Below are positions 27,934 through 37,122 of a DNA stretch of 64,000 nucleotides, piece after piece (the stretch's first letter is position 1; every line of letters starts with the position of its first letter). Under the pieces are notes generated by a model. That model was not told the origin of the DNA. It saw only the letters and a program-made list of their open reading frames with translations, and ran no database searches. A program made the translations under genes and the position numbers. Origin of the DNA: Pseudoalteromonas arctica (lineage in GTDB: Bacteria; Pseudomonadota; Gammaproteobacteria; Enterobacterales; Alteromonadaceae). The stretch is from positions 1-64,000 of the forward strand of contig NZ_JABBMT010000016.1 in the NCBI RefSeq assembly GCF_012927645.1, written 5' to 3'.

Positions 27934-28557
27934 TTATAATTGCGCCAAAGGCTTAGCTTGATTTTGCTCGTACTCTTCATACCAGGTTTTAAACCCCCAT
28001 GCTGCCATTATGGTATAGAAAATAAACAGCGCTAATGTTGGGTAGTAGCCTTTCTCGTAATACAAATACATCGAAGCCGCATCAATAACAATCCAATACA
28101 GCCAATTTTCCAGTACTTTTTTCGCAACTAAATAGGTTGTAACAACAGCAAAACAGGTTGTAAAACTATCTAAATAAGCAAAGTCTGCATGGGTGTGATT
28201 GTTCATCACATAACCAAATATTAATGCCACAATCGAAGTCGAAATAATGATGAATAAGTGTTGATATAAGCGCCATGAGGTGATCACTAATTGATGTTTA
28301 TTAGCGTCGCCTTTTCGCCATATTACCCACCCATAAACCGCCATATACATATAGTAAAAATGCAATAGCGATTCCATTAATAAAGCACCATTCCAATACA
28401 TTATGGTATAAATAAGGGTGCTAAAAAATGCTGCAGGCCAACACCACAGGTTTTCTTTTATTGCTAATAGCAAATATGCCATAGAGAGCGCCACTGCGAT
28501 ATATTCCCAGTGCGACATTGCAGTAAACCCTGCGAGAGTTTCTGTAATAAATTCCAT
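27934..28557 (-). CDS. PnuC/PnuT family vitamin transporter
   Basis: The 207-residue membrane protein has about seven hydrophobic segments and the PnuC-family stretches IKENLWCWPAAFFSTLIY and LENWLYWIVIDAASMYLYYEKG. PnuC-family members take up nicotinamide riboside; the closely related PnuT group takes up thiamine. The adjacent YkoF-like and kinase genes favour thiamine here. I looked for a TPP riboswitch upstream and saw none. Confidence 0.85.
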   Translation of the reverse strand: MEFITETLAGFTAMSHWEYIAVALSMAYLLLAIKENLWCWPAAFFSTLIYTIMYWNGALLMESLLHFYYMYMAVYGWVIWRKGDANKHQLVITSWRLYQHLFIIISTSIVALIFGYVMNNHTHADFAYLDSFTTCFAVVTTYLVAKKVLENWLYWIVIDAASMYLYYEKGYYPTLALFIFYTIMAAWGFKTWYEEYEQNQAKPLAQL

Positions 28558-28582
28558 AATTGATCCACTAAGGCTTTAGCTG

Positions 28583-28834
28583 CTATTGAGGAGAGAGATC
28601 ACCATTGAGGAATTTACAAACAAAAATAGCTTTGCCAAACTCGTCGTATGAACGCTTTATTTCTGTACTAAGCACCGACATTACTAAATCGTAATCCCCA
28701 AAAATTTGCGTCGACAAGGTATTTGTTATGACTTTTAAATCGTCATATTCATTTAAGCGATCAATAAACCCCTTAATAAATGGGATATAATCTTGATGAA
28801 GTGGGTACTTACTGATCTCGACAGATAATTTCAT
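28583..28834 (-). CDS. Small YkoF/thiamine-binding-like protein
   Basis: The 83-residue protein reads KLSVEISKYPLHQDYIPFIKGFI, then NTLSTQIFGDYDLVMSVLSTEIKRSYDEFGK, the pattern of the YkoF/Thiamin_BP (DUF77-like) ferredoxin-like fold. Members bind thiamine or hydroxymethylpyrimidine. It is a single compact domain with no signal peptide. It is the first gene of a three-gene leftward set with the transporter and kinase. Confidence 0.65.
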   Translation of the reverse strand: MKLSVEISKYPLHQDYIPFIKGFIDRLNEYDDLKVITNTLSTQIFGDYDLVMSVLSTEIKRSYDEFGKAIFVCKFLNGDLSPQ

Positions 28835-28966
28835 GACAATTCCTTGGTTTATTCAAAAATATGACCGTTATTGTAACTTGAGCTAAGCTACAAGTCATTC
28901 AAAGGTAGAGCAGATGCTGAAGAAGGTGTAAAATCAGGGGAATTTAATTCAATTTACGAGTTCCTC

Positions 28967-29206
28967 ATGGCGCGACGCATAACGTACAAGTTTAAAAACC
29001 AACCACGTGAAATTAATTTTGCTAAAGATAAGTACCACGATATGTATCAGGCTATTGCTGCGGCTGAAGGGATTGATTTAAAAAATTATTTAAAGATGGA
29101 ACAGCAAATTGCTATGACTTCAAAAGGCTCTGCGGCAGTGCGTAATTTTCGTGATGAAGAATTTTCCCGTATGGGTTTTAGTGATGTATATTTTATCAAA
29201 GAGTAA
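28967..29206 (+). CDS. Small DUF2960-like protein
   Basis: The 79-residue basic protein starts MARRITYKFKNQPREINFAKDKYHD and has AAAEGIDLKNYLKMEQQIAMTSKG, resembling the uncharacterised DUF2960 family of marine gammaproteobacteria (from memory). It has no motif I can tie to a function. It is a single-gene unit, convergent with alr. Confidence 0.6.
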   Translation: MARRITYKFKNQPREINFAKDKYHDMYQAIAAAEGIDLKNYLKMEQQIAMTSKGSAAVRNFRDEEFSRMGFSDVYFIKE

Positions 29207-29215
29207 CGCTTAGCA

Positions 29216-30295
29216 TTACTCTAAATATTCGTAGCTTACCCGTGGGGTTATATTACACAGCAACTCGTAAGGAATTGTTGTAGCACATTGGGCTATTTCT
29301 TCAACAGGAAGTTCTGACCCCCACATTACCACGTCATCACCCACTTTGATATTGTCGCTGTTATCGCCAATATCAACACTGATCATATCCATTGAGACGT
29401 TACCAGCAATGCCGTAGCGCTTATTACCTATTACCACCGGTGTACCGTGTTTAGCATGGCGCGGATAACCATCGCCATAGCCCATAGCTACAACAGCTAG
29501 CTTAGTTGCCTTAGTACTTTGCCAGCGACCACCATAGCCAACGCATTGTCCAGCTTCTACATCACGAATTGCTATCACCTTGGTAGTTAAGCGCATCACC
29601 GGTTTTAAATTATGCTGCTCCCCGGTGCAATTAAGCATAGGTGACACACCATACAGCATTAATCCTGGCCGTACCCAATCACCATGTCCTGCAGGCCACG
29701 CTATTATGCCAGCTGAATTAGCTAAGCAGTGAGCTTGTTGTTTACCTATCACAAGAGAGTCAAATAGCACTATTTGTTGCGCAGTTTTACTGTCACTGAT
29801 ATCGTCGGCACAGGAAAAGTGGGTCATTAAGTTAATATTATTTTTTACATTTTCTGTCGCTAATAACCGCTGATAAAAGTCTTCAAACTGAGTCGCTGCG
29901 ATCCCTAGACGATGCATACCTGTATTGATTTTCAACCAACAACTAATAGGCGCGTCTAGCTGAGCTTGCTCAAGCGCGATAAGTTGATTTTCGTCGTGGA
30001 TAATTGCCTGAAAATTATTTGCCAATAATATAGGTAAGTCATCTTGATGGAAAAAACCTTCCAGCAACACAATAGGCTTGGTCAGCCCGCCCGCTCGCAG
30101 TGCTAAAGCTTCATCTATTCGTGCCACAGCAAATGCATCGGCATCATTAAGGTGCTGCGCTATTTTCACTAAACCATGACCATAAGCATTGGCTTTTAAT
30201 ACCGCCATAACTTTACTGTTAGGCGCAAACTGTCGCACTTGCGCTAAGTTATGAGCAAGTGCTTGTAAGTTAATTTCGGCTATAGCTAAACGCAT
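29216..30295 (-). CDS. alr: Alanine racemase
   Basis: Alr interconverts L- and D-alanine for peptidoglycan. The 359-residue PLP enzyme has the lysine motif VMAVLKANAYGHG (about 29-41) and the other family stretches MHRLGI, GDWVRPGLMLYG and MGYGDGYPRH. The ATG overlaps the dnaB stop (TGATG), so alr is translated from the dnaB-alr transcript, the common gammaproteobacterial order. Confidence 0.96.
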   Translation of the reverse strand: MRLAIAEINLQALAHNLAQVRQFAPNSKVMAVLKANAYGHGLVKIAQHLNDADAFAVARIDEALALRAGGLTKPIVLLEGFFHQDDLPILLANNFQAIIHDENQLIALEQAQLDAPISCWLKINTGMHRLGIAATQFEDFYQRLLATENVKNNINLMTHFSCADDISDSKTAQQIVLFDSLVIGKQQAHCLANSAGIIAWPAGHGDWVRPGLMLYGVSPMLNCTGEQHNLKPVMRLTTKVIAIRDVEAGQCVGYGGRWQSTKATKLAVVAMGYGDGYPRHAKHGTPVVIGNKRYGIAGNVSMDMISVDIGDNSDNIKVGDDVVMWGSELPVEEIAQCATTIPYELLCNITPRVSYEYLE

Positions 30296-31674
30296 CAGTA
30301 ATCGTCGTCTACCGCAGGTCCGGCGTAATTATCAAAACGCGAGAACTGACCTTGGAAGGTTAAACGTACTTTACCAATTGGACCATTACGTTGTTTACCA
30401 ATAATGATTTCAGCGACGCCTTTATCGGTACTATCTTCGTTATACACTTCATCACGGTAGATAAACATGATCAAATCGGCATCCTGCTCGATAGAGCCTG
30501 ATTCACGTAAGTCGGAGTTAATTGGCCGTTTGTCAGCACGTTGCTCTAGGGTACGGTTTAACTGCGATAGAGCAACCACAGGGCATTGCAGCTCTTTTGC
30601 TAACGACTTGAGTGAGCGTGATATTTCTGCAATCTCTAAGGTACGGTTGTCTGATAAGCTAGGTACACGCATAAGCTGTAAGTAATCGACCATGATCATA
30701 CTGATACCACCGTGATCCCGAGCAATACGACGCGCACGAGAGCGCACATCGGTAGGAGTTAGGCCTGATGCATCATCAACATACATCTTACCTTTTTCCA
30801 TCAGTAGCCCCATAGTTGATGAAAGACGCGCCCAATCGTCATCATCCAATTGACCGGTTCGCACTTTGGTCTGATTAATTCGACCAAGGGATGCCAACAT
30901 CCTCATCATGATTTGCTCCGAGGGCATTTCTAATGAGTAAATAAGCACGGGCTTATCTTGTGTCATGGCGGCATGTTCAGCTAAGTTCATCGCAAATGTG
31001 GTTTTACCCATCGACGGACGAGCGGCCACAATGATTAAATCTGATGGCTGCAAACCTGTGGTCATTTTATCCAGATCAGCGTAACCGGTACTCACCCCCG
31101 TCACACCATCTTGTGGTGACTGGTACAACTCTTCGATTTTATCGACTGTTTTTTCTAAGATGCTATGAATACTTTGCGGACCATCATTACTTTTAGTGCG
31201 CTGCTCAGCAATTTTAAATACTTTACTCTCAGCAAAGTCGAGTAAATCATGACTGGTGCGCCCTTCAGGGTTAAATCCTGCTTCGGCTATTTCATTGGCA
31301 ACGCCAATCATTTCACGTACTACAGCACGTTCACGCACGATATTCGCATAGGCGTCGATATTCGCCGCACTTGGCGTATTTTTAGCAATTTCAGCTAAAT
31401 AAGCAAAACCGCCGATACCACTGAGTAAGTTTTTTTTCTCTAAACTCTCAGATATGGTGATCAAATCGATTGGGTCGCCTATTTCAGCAAGCTCGATCAT
31501 GGCTTCAAAAATAAGCTTATGAGTACGTGTATAAAAATCTTGCGAAACAACCAACTCGGCAACACGGTCAAAGGCTTGATTATCAAGCATTAAGCCACCT
31601 AAAACAGATTGCTCTGCTTCGATGGAATGAGGAGGAACTTTAAGAGTGTCGACTTGTTTATCTGGTTTAGCCAT
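30295..31674 (-). CDS. dnaB: Replicative DNA helicase DnaB
   Basis: DnaB is the hexameric 5'-to-3' helicase of the replication fork. The 459-residue protein has the N-terminal collar domain (about 10-110), a linker helix and a RecA-like core. Walker A ARPSMGKTT, the Walker B region MIMVDYLQLM and the Q-motif GSIEQDADLIMFIYRDE are present. There is no intein. It is the first gene of dnaB-alr. Confidence 0.97.
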   Translation of the reverse strand: MAKPDKQVDTLKVPPHSIEAEQSVLGGLMLDNQAFDRVAELVVSQDFYTRTHKLIFEAMIELAEIGDPIDLITISESLEKKNLLSGIGGFAYLAEIAKNTPSAANIDAYANIVRERAVVREMIGVANEIAEAGFNPEGRTSHDLLDFAESKVFKIAEQRTKSNDGPQSIHSILEKTVDKIEELYQSPQDGVTGVSTGYADLDKMTTGLQPSDLIIVAARPSMGKTTFAMNLAEHAAMTQDKPVLIYSLEMPSEQIMMRMLASLGRINQTKVRTGQLDDDDWARLSSTMGLLMEKGKMYVDDASGLTPTDVRSRARRIARDHGGISMIMVDYLQLMRVPSLSDNRTLEIAEISRSLKSLAKELQCPVVALSQLNRTLEQRADKRPINSDLRESGSIEQDADLIMFIYRDEVYNEDSTDKGVAEIIIGKQRNGPIGKVRLTFQGQFSRFDNYAGPAVDDDY

Positions 31675-31715
31675 ATTTAGCCATAACTTCGCAATACTAA
31701 CAATGAATGGTCTCT

Positions 31716-31743
31716 ATTCTATCGACTTGGCTTAGCCGTGCAA
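31716..31743 (-). promoter_or_regulatory. Probable dnaB promoter
   Basis: On the minus strand TTGCAC (31738-31743), a 16-base spacer and TAGAAT (31716-31721) lie about 42 bases upstream of the dnaB start. Confidence 0.5.
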
Positions 31744-31745
31744 AG

Positions 31746-31776
31746 AGCAAAGCAGGATTTCTTTTCCTACTTTGCT
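31746..31776 (-). terminator. Terminator after the DUF4097 operon
   Basis: The minus strand forms a 12-base stem (AGCAAAGTAGGA with TCCTGCTTTGCT, one T-G pair) and a 7-base loop, 9 bases after the DUF4097 stop and just upstream of the dnaB promoter. Confidence 0.65.
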
Positions 31777-31784
31777 ACGGGAGA

Positions 31785-32729
31785 TTAGTTTTGCTTACGT
31801 AATTCTATGCGCCCACTGATAGTATCTATTTCAATATCAGCATCACCACCATTAACCGCAAACGCTAATTCACTTGATGGGCCGTACTTGGCTTTCTTCA
31901 CCTTGTCATTACTCAGCTGATTAACTATTTTACCATTGGCATGAGCTTCAATTTCAAACCGCGCAGAGACGTTAGCAGGGAAGTAAAAATCGGCATCGCC
32001 ACTGACTGATTCATAGCTAATTTGCGCGCCTTTTAATAACTCATTGATGTGAATATCACTTTCCCCATTTACCGTGCTAATACGTAAACTTTTTAATGAT
32101 TCAAAAACAAAGTCGATATCGCCATTCACGTTTTCTAAGCGAACTTCTTGCGCCGCCGTTTTCGATTTGATATCACCATTAACTGCATTAAAGCGCAAAG
32201 TGCCTTGTGAATCTTTGTCGTTAATTTCACCATTGACAGTTTCATAACGTATATCACCTTTTAAGCCAATTGCGCTCACATCCCCATTGACGGTATCAAC
32301 ACTAATATTACCGCTGATGCTTTGTAAGTTAATATCACCATTAACGACATCAATATCAGCCCCAGCGTTCAAATTTTTAGCACTGATAGTAGCGTTAACA
32401 CCGGTAAATTCAAGTTCGCTGCTATTTGGCATATAAATAACTAACTGAGAACCATCACCACTATTCCAGCCGTTATTATTGTTACGCGGCATTTTAACGA
32501 TAAATTCGATACGGTCCCCTTCTACTTCTAAACGATACCCTTGTGCTTTGTCATCAAGCTCACCAGTGATCTGTAATTGTGATTTATCCCAGCCTTCAAT
32601 ACGTACACTACCACGTTGGTTATCTATAAAAATGCGCTTATTAGCGGGCACCACAATTTGTTCATTGATTTTTTCACCAGCAGAGGCGAAAAACGGCAAT
32701 AGAGTTAGTGCTAATAGTAATATTTTCAT
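31785..32729 (-). CDS. Exported DUF4097 beta-helix protein
   Basis: The 314-residue protein has a signal peptide (MKILLLALTLLPFFASA) and then a long run of about 20-residue repeats, each with a VNGD/VNGE turn (VVNGD, TVNGD, TVNGE, AVNGD, NVNGD, TVNGE, SVSGD). This is the DUF4097 parallel beta-helix pattern. I start it at the ATG at 32729, preceded by TTTAGGAG. It is the last gene of an ECF sigma/anti-sigma operon, which suggests it acts in the cell envelope under that sigma factor's control. No enzymatic motif is visible. Confidence 0.8.
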   Translation of the reverse strand: MKILLLALTLLPFFASAGEKINEQIVVPANKRIFIDNQRGSVRIEGWDKSQLQITGELDDKAQGYRLEVEGDRIEFIVKMPRNNNNGWNSGDGSQLVIYMPNSSELEFTGVNATISAKNLNAGADIDVVNGDINLQSISGNISVDTVNGDVSAIGLKGDIRYETVNGEINDKDSQGTLRFNAVNGDIKSKTAAQEVRLENVNGDIDFVFESLKSLRISTVNGESDIHINELLKGAQISYESVSGDADFYFPANVSARFEIEAHANGKIVNQLSNDKVKKAKYGPSSELAFAVNGGDADIEIDTISGRIELRKQN

Positions 32730-32740
32730 GGTTGATACTC

Positions 32741-33223
32741 CTAAATTTGTTGCCACTTTGGTGCATGCACCTTATTAATTAAATCTAATTGCTGCTGATA
32801 AACCTGAGCGAGCATTTTTAATAATGCAGGATTTTCAGGCTCATTGTTGAGGGCTTGCTTTATTGCCTCCTCAGCATTTTCTAACTCTGTTAATTGCTGT
32901 TGCCAGTTATCTGTCAATGCAGGCTGATTTTGATATTGCACCAACAAGGTTTGTTTTTGCTGGGTAAAATAGTCACTCATCACCACACTTGTCGCAGGCT
33001 CAGAGCCTGAAAACAGCAACTGCACACTTAATAAAGCTACCACTGAACATGCAGCTACGCCTGCGAGCTTAGGCCATGTAACGCTCTTAGTCTGTGGTTT
33101 TGGCACTTGTGCTAACGCTTTTTCGATACCTGGCCATAAATCTTTTTGTGGCGTAATGTCTGAGTCTGTGTTGTTAATCGACTCAGCTAAAAAGGTGTCA
33201 AAATCTGGCTTACTCATTTTCAT
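32741..33223 (-). CDS. Putative anti-sigma factor
   Basis: The 160-residue protein has a short cytoplasmic N-terminal part (about 1-50), one membrane helix (about 52-72, KLAGVAACSVVALLSVQLLF) and a periplasmic coiled-coil-like C-terminal half. This is the layout of an ECF anti-sigma factor, although I see no zinc-binding HxxxCxxC motif. The gene start overlaps the sigma factor end by 14 bases, which suggests translational coupling. The call rests on context and topology. Confidence 0.7.
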   Translation of the reverse strand: MKMSKPDFDTFLAESINNTDSDITPQKDLWPGIEKALAQVPKPQTKSVTWPKLAGVAACSVVALLSVQLLFSGSEPATSVVMSDYFTQQKQTLLVQYQNQPALTDNWQQQLTELENAEEAIKQALNNEPENPALLKMLAQVYQQQLDLINKVHAPKWQQI

Positions 33224-33761
33224 ACCACTCTTTTAATAACTGACGGGCGCGATGAAACTGCGACTTACTAGAACCCACTGCCATTTCTAACATAGTGGCA
33301 ATCTCTTCATGGCGATAACCTTCAATGGCGTGTAAAACAAACACCATTCGCGCTCGCTCTGGCAACCGTAAAACTAACTTATCCAGGCCATTAAGTCCTT
33401 GGCAATCTAGTGCACTTTGCTCGTCCATACCGCTTTGCTCAAGGCTCACTACTTTTTGCAGCCAATTCTTATGTTTACGTAAATAGCTAATCGCAATATT
33501 GCTAGTAACACTATGCAGCCAAGTAGAAAACTGCGACTGCCCTTCAAAACTGGCGATTTTATGCCACAGCTGCACAAACACTTCTTGAGTTGCATCTTCA
33601 GCGTGTTCGCGATCTGCGAGTAACCGTAAGCACAATCCATATACCCGCTTTACGTGTAATTCATAAAGTGCGGCATAAGCATTTTGATCACCGCTTTTTA
33701 CACGGGCAATAAGTGCATCTTCGCTTAGCTGTGTAAAAGCATGTTTTGCATCTATCAACAT
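33210..33761 (-). CDS. ECF-type RNA polymerase sigma factor
   Basis: The 183-residue sigma-70 family protein has region 2 (about 20-90, LYELHVKRVYGLCLRLLADREHAEDATQEVFVQLW) and region 4 (about 125-180, LPERARMVFVLHAIEGYRHEEIATML...VGSSKSQFHRARQLL), and lacks regions 1 and 3, so it is an ECF sigma factor. It is followed by a probable anti-sigma factor and a DUF4097 exported protein. I could not recognise its own target promoter. Confidence 0.9.
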   Translation of the reverse strand: MLIDAKHAFTQLSEDALIARVKSGDQNAYAALYELHVKRVYGLCLRLLADREHAEDATQEVFVQLWHKIASFEGQSQFSTWLHSVTSNIAISYLRKHKNWLQKVVSLEQSGMDEQSALDCQGLNGLDKLVLRLPERARMVFVLHAIEGYRHEEIATMLEMAVGSSKSQFHRARQLLKEWYENE

Positions 33762-33960
33762 CGTTGATGTTGTCCCTTTATGATTATTATTTTGAATTTA
33801 GTGTATACCCTACTGCGATGGAAATACGATCTTTCAGATATTTTATGTTTCTTGAGGAGTTAGACGCAGGGAAAGAGTGAAAAGGTTTAAAGTAGATTGC
33901 AAGTTTTTAAAAAATTAATTCAAAAACAGCTAACTTAAAAGTTAATCCTTTAAATGATAA

Positions 33961-35733
33961 TTAAAATGTCGGTTCTACGGGTTCTTCAGGTGTCTGAACA
34001 GGTGTTTTATATGACCAGCCAAGAAAAGCAATTTTAGCGCTGCTACTGGAGCTTCCGCCTAATGTAATATTCTTTAATGCCACATCATAGCGTGTTTCCC
34101 CATTACCGCAGTTTGATACACTCCCTCCTCGAATTGAGCCAGTGAACTGAGCCCCAGCATCAACCCGCACATCAGTATCAGGTGCATAAATTGTTGCATA
34201 CATTTCGGTATTCGATGCAATGTAAATACCAAACTTATCACTGACACCACCTTTATCCTTACATGATAAAGATCCATCACCTGATTTATATCCAGAGTAA
34301 ATATTTAGTGCATAGGCATCAGATGACGTGAGTTTAACGATCGTTTCTTCTACTATTGGGCTAGTGCGGATATGAATTTTCCCCATAACATAAAGTGTTA
34401 AACTAACACCTTTATGTATTTTAAAGTGTGATTCACCACTGGCTGTAATTGTAAAGTCACCTGCAACATAAACAGCTACTTTCTTATTATCGCCCCCAGC
34501 TAAAAGTGCATCTAAACTGCCACCATTTATAGTGAGATCATTAAAAAAATACATATTTTCCTGAACCCGGCCTAAGACTGTGATATCTTGAGGTAAGTAC
34601 TCTGTTACAGTCCTATTATCTATAAATACAGCTTTGTTTTCATTTAATGTTATTTTCTTAGTATTATTCGTCAGTTGTAGATCAGGAAATGGCCCTAATG
34701 AATCTAACTCGCTCAATGTACTAATATTTAAAGGATCACATTGATCTTTTATGTATGTAGGTGAACTTGTAGGATCATCAGGGTCTAGCCCTGCAACATT
34801 TGGCACTGTCAAACCTTCTACATAAGCAGTACTAGGTAAAGTCTTTACAATTGAATTATTTATATAACTACTAGAACTTAATACAGCTCCACCATAAAGA
34901 ATGTCAGGAATATCGACGGGACTATAATTTACATGAACACCATTATTTAATGTTAAATTCTTTTCACTACGAACATAGCCATTCACCATCACATCTTTAA
35001 GCTGAACATTACCATTAGCTAAAATATTGCCATTAATTTTTGTACTCCAAGTGCTAGTGCCTGATGGAAATAGAATATCCTTATTAGCCCATAAATCACC
35101 CTCAACAGACTGAGAAGAGCTGACAATAATTGAGCCAGTCGACGCAACACTGCCTTTTATTGTCCCTGTTCCACTTAATGTCACATTTGCATTATGGACT
35201 GTGGTTCTTACATCAGCGTCATTTCCAGCATAGCTCGCATCGGTTGAATCATAGCTGGTAATTTTACCTGAGCCACCTAGCGATACCCCTCGACAACCTA
35301 TTATCGAATCTGAGTAAGGTGTTAAATTATTACCTGGTATAAAACCAAACCGTGCCACTAAGTTGCTCTGCGCATCACCTTCATAGCGCTCGCCGATACT
35401 GGCTATTTCCAGCTCGCCTGCGGTATTTTTACTAATACTTGCGTTGTAAGTTGCATCATCGCCAATCAATCCTGTTCCGGTAGCATTACCTGTAGCGGCA
35501 ATTAAGCCATCTATATCTAGGGTTTGATCATTTTCAAAAGCTTGCTGTAGCAACTTAAATTCTTCAAAAATACCTTTTTCAGCCAGTAAACGGCTATTTA
35601 TTTTCTTTTGAAAATTACCACTCATGCGCTCTTGAACAATATTTTCACGTAATGAATTAAGCACCACAATACTTGCCATACTTGTAAGTATAAGTACTGT
35701 AATGAGTGTAAATCCATGTTGTTTATTAATCAT
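33961..35733 (-). CDS. Large PilX-like pilus-associated protein with a beta-helical body
   Basis: The 590-residue protein begins with a type IV pilin-like leader and helix (MINKQHGFTLITVLILTSMASIVVLNSL), like the PilX minor pilin. PilX proteins are usually only about 170-200 residues. The rest carries repeated rungs such as NVTLSGTGTIKGSVASTGSIIV, typical of polymer-forming/beta-helix domains (about 150-560), and several cysteines. It starts inside the pilW stop (TAATG overlap), so it ends the minor-pilin operon where PilX and PilY1 genes usually sit. No PilY1 follows. Confidence 0.68.
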   Translation of the reverse strand: MINKQHGFTLITVLILTSMASIVVLNSLRENIVQERMSGNFQKKINSRLLAEKGIFEEFKLLQQAFENDQTLDIDGLIAATGNATGTGLIGDDATYNASISKNTAGELEIASIGERYEGDAQSNLVARFGFIPGNNLTPYSDSIIGCRGVSLGGSGKITSYDSTDASYAGNDADVRTTVHNANVTLSGTGTIKGSVASTGSIIVSSSQSVEGDLWANKDILFPSGTSTWSTKINGNILANGNVQLKDVMVNGYVRSEKNLTLNNGVHVNYSPVDIPDILYGGAVLSSSSYINNSIVKTLPSTAYVEGLTVPNVAGLDPDDPTSSPTYIKDQCDPLNISTLSELDSLGPFPDLQLTNNTKKITLNENKAVFIDNRTVTEYLPQDITVLGRVQENMYFFNDLTINGGSLDALLAGGDNKKVAVYVAGDFTITASGESHFKIHKGVSLTLYVMGKIHIRTSPIVEETIVKLTSSDAYALNIYSGYKSGDGSLSCKDKGGVSDKFGIYIASNTEMYATIYAPDTDVRVDAGAQFTGSIRGGSVSNCGNGETRYDVALKNITLGGSSSSSAKIAFLGWSYKTPVQTPEEPVEPTF

Positions 35734-36257
35734 TACGCACCACCAAAAGCATTGCTTAAAATAACATTAGAGACCGCAATATCAATGGCAATAGTGTCAC
35801 CAAATTGCGCTGGTAAGTTCTCTGGACCAACATTAATAGTGACAATGTTGTTATCAGTCGAAAAACTCAACTGGCTGACTCCCATTAATAATCGCTCTGC
35901 AGGAGCAGCTCCTAATGTACACATTAAATTATTGCCTTCTAGGCTATAAACTTCATTTATATCAACAGTTGATACACTACCGTTACAGGTAATAACACCT
36001 GCTGGCTGCTCAATAGTAATAGTCGAGCCATCGGCAGAAACCACAGGGAGAGTAAGCGTTTGCTTAATACTACGGATAAAGACTTTACTGCTATAACGGA
36101 TCACTTCTTGCGCATTTTCAAGCTCTTTACTAACTAAAATAGTGCCTTTAATAGCAGAGTATGAAAGGCTAACTCCAGCGAGTAGAAATGAACCAGCAGC
36201 TAGAGCCACCATGAGTTCTACAAGGGTGTAGCCTCGCGGACGATAAATTGCCATCAT
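35733..36257 (-). CDS. pilW: PilW-like minor pilin
   Basis: The 174-residue protein has the class III leader and hydrophobic helix RPRGYTLVELMVALAAGSFLL, with Glu at the +5 position after the cleavage glycine, and a C-terminal pseudopilin body. PilW is a minor pilin that primes type IV pilus assembly. The start is the ATG at 36257 overlapping the pilV stop (TGATG). It is shorter than many PilW proteins (about 200-350 residues). Confidence 0.75.
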   Translation of the reverse strand: MMAIYRPRGYTLVELMVALAAGSFLLAGVSLSYSAIKGTILVSKELENAQEVIRYSSKVFIRSIKQTLTLPVVSADGSTITIEQPAGVITCNGSVSTVDINEVYSLEGNNLMCTLGAAPAERLLMGVSQLSFSTDNNIVTINVGPENLPAQFGDTIAIDIAVSNVILSNAFGGA

Positions 36258-36670
36258 CAAACACACCCAACGGGTAACTCAGGATAACTAGCATTTAAGG
36301 TAATTTGATTTTCTAATTGTGCAGGATCTTGTTGCTTGATCCGATCATCAGCCCATGAAACTGTGATTTGCATATCATCTGCATACACCGCAGGTAGGCT
36401 CAGCTGATAATCATCGATTTGCGGATCTAAAGAGGCACGAAAGTTAGCATCCGTGAATAAAGCCGGATCCGTCGTTTGTAACTCACACAAGCGAGGCCAA
36501 ATACGTTCTAAAGTATTTTGCCCTTGTACCAGCGATACAGTGTAATTAAAGCTATTAGTAGCATATTGTAGTGATTTGAGTTGTGCTGCTGCCAAGCCTA
36601 ATAAAGCAATACCGGCGATAACAACCGATAACATCACTTCTAATAATGAAAACCCTCGCTGTTTTAACAC
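36257..36670 (-). CDS. pilV: PilV-like minor pilin
   Basis: The 137-residue protein starts MLKQRGFSLLEVMLSVVIAGIALLGLA, the typical pilin leader G/FSLLEV, followed by a helix and a body rich in acidic residues ending in VGCV. The start codon is a GTG immediately after the fimT/gspH stop. PilV is one of the minor pilins of the pilus initiation complex. Confidence 0.78.
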   Translation of the reverse strand: MLKQRGFSLLEVMLSVVIAGIALLGLAAAQLKSLQYATNSFNYTVSLVQGQNTLERIWPRLCELQTTDPALFTDANFRASLDPQIDDYQLSLPAVYADDMQITVSWADDRIKQQDPAQLENQITLNASYPELPVGCV

Positions 36671-37120
36671 TTATGCACAACCTATAGACTTTTCTGCCAA
36701 CCAGTTTTGGCCACTTTTTAAAATGCACAAGTAATAATCTACCGTTTTCTCATTGTCATCTTTAATTAAAATTTCGCTCGCCGCAGAGATTTCGCCACTT
36801 GACCACACGGTACGATCAACTAAACGAACCCTTACACCATGATGGTGGATGACAAATTCTTTTAGTACCGTATCAACACCATCAACAGCTGCTTTTACCT
36901 GCCATTTACTGCCACTTACCACGAGCTTAATTTCACGATCACGTTTGACCGCCTCACTACGGGCATATTTATAGACACTGTTGAGATGATTTGCGGTGGT
37001 AACAACCCTATCTTGCATGATCTGCTGACTAAAAGAGGGAAACGCCAAGACCGCCATAATCGCAACGATTGCAACCACAATCATCAACTCCACTAATGTA
37101 AAACCGGCTGTTCTAGTCAT
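36671..37120 (-). CDS. fimT: GspH/FimT-like minor pilin
   Basis: The 149-residue protein starts MTRTAGFTLVELMIVVAIVAIMAVLAFPSF and continues with the GspH/FimT domain (SVYKYARSEAVKRDREIKL). I use the ATG at 37120, which has GGGAG upstream, rather than the longer frame. FimT-like proteins act in pilus biogenesis and, in some species, DNA binding in competence. Confidence 0.8.
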   Translation of the reverse strand: MTRTAGFTLVELMIVVAIVAIMAVLAFPSFSQQIMQDRVVTTANHLNSVYKYARSEAVKRDREIKLVVSGSKWQVKAAVDGVDTVLKEFVIHHHGVRVRLVDRTVWSSGEISAASEILIKDDNEKTVDYYLCILKSGQNWLAEKSIGCA

Positions 37121-37122
37121 TG

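Noticed and set aside
28835-28966. TPP riboswitch upstream of the YkoF-like/PnuC/kinase set
   Set aside because: I looked on the minus strand for the conserved CTGAGA and CCTGATCTGG elements and found neither.
33802-33812. Third partial copy of the 119-bp repeat (TATACCCTACT)
   Set aside because: Only 11 bases match the start of copy A and the sequence then diverges, so this can be chance.
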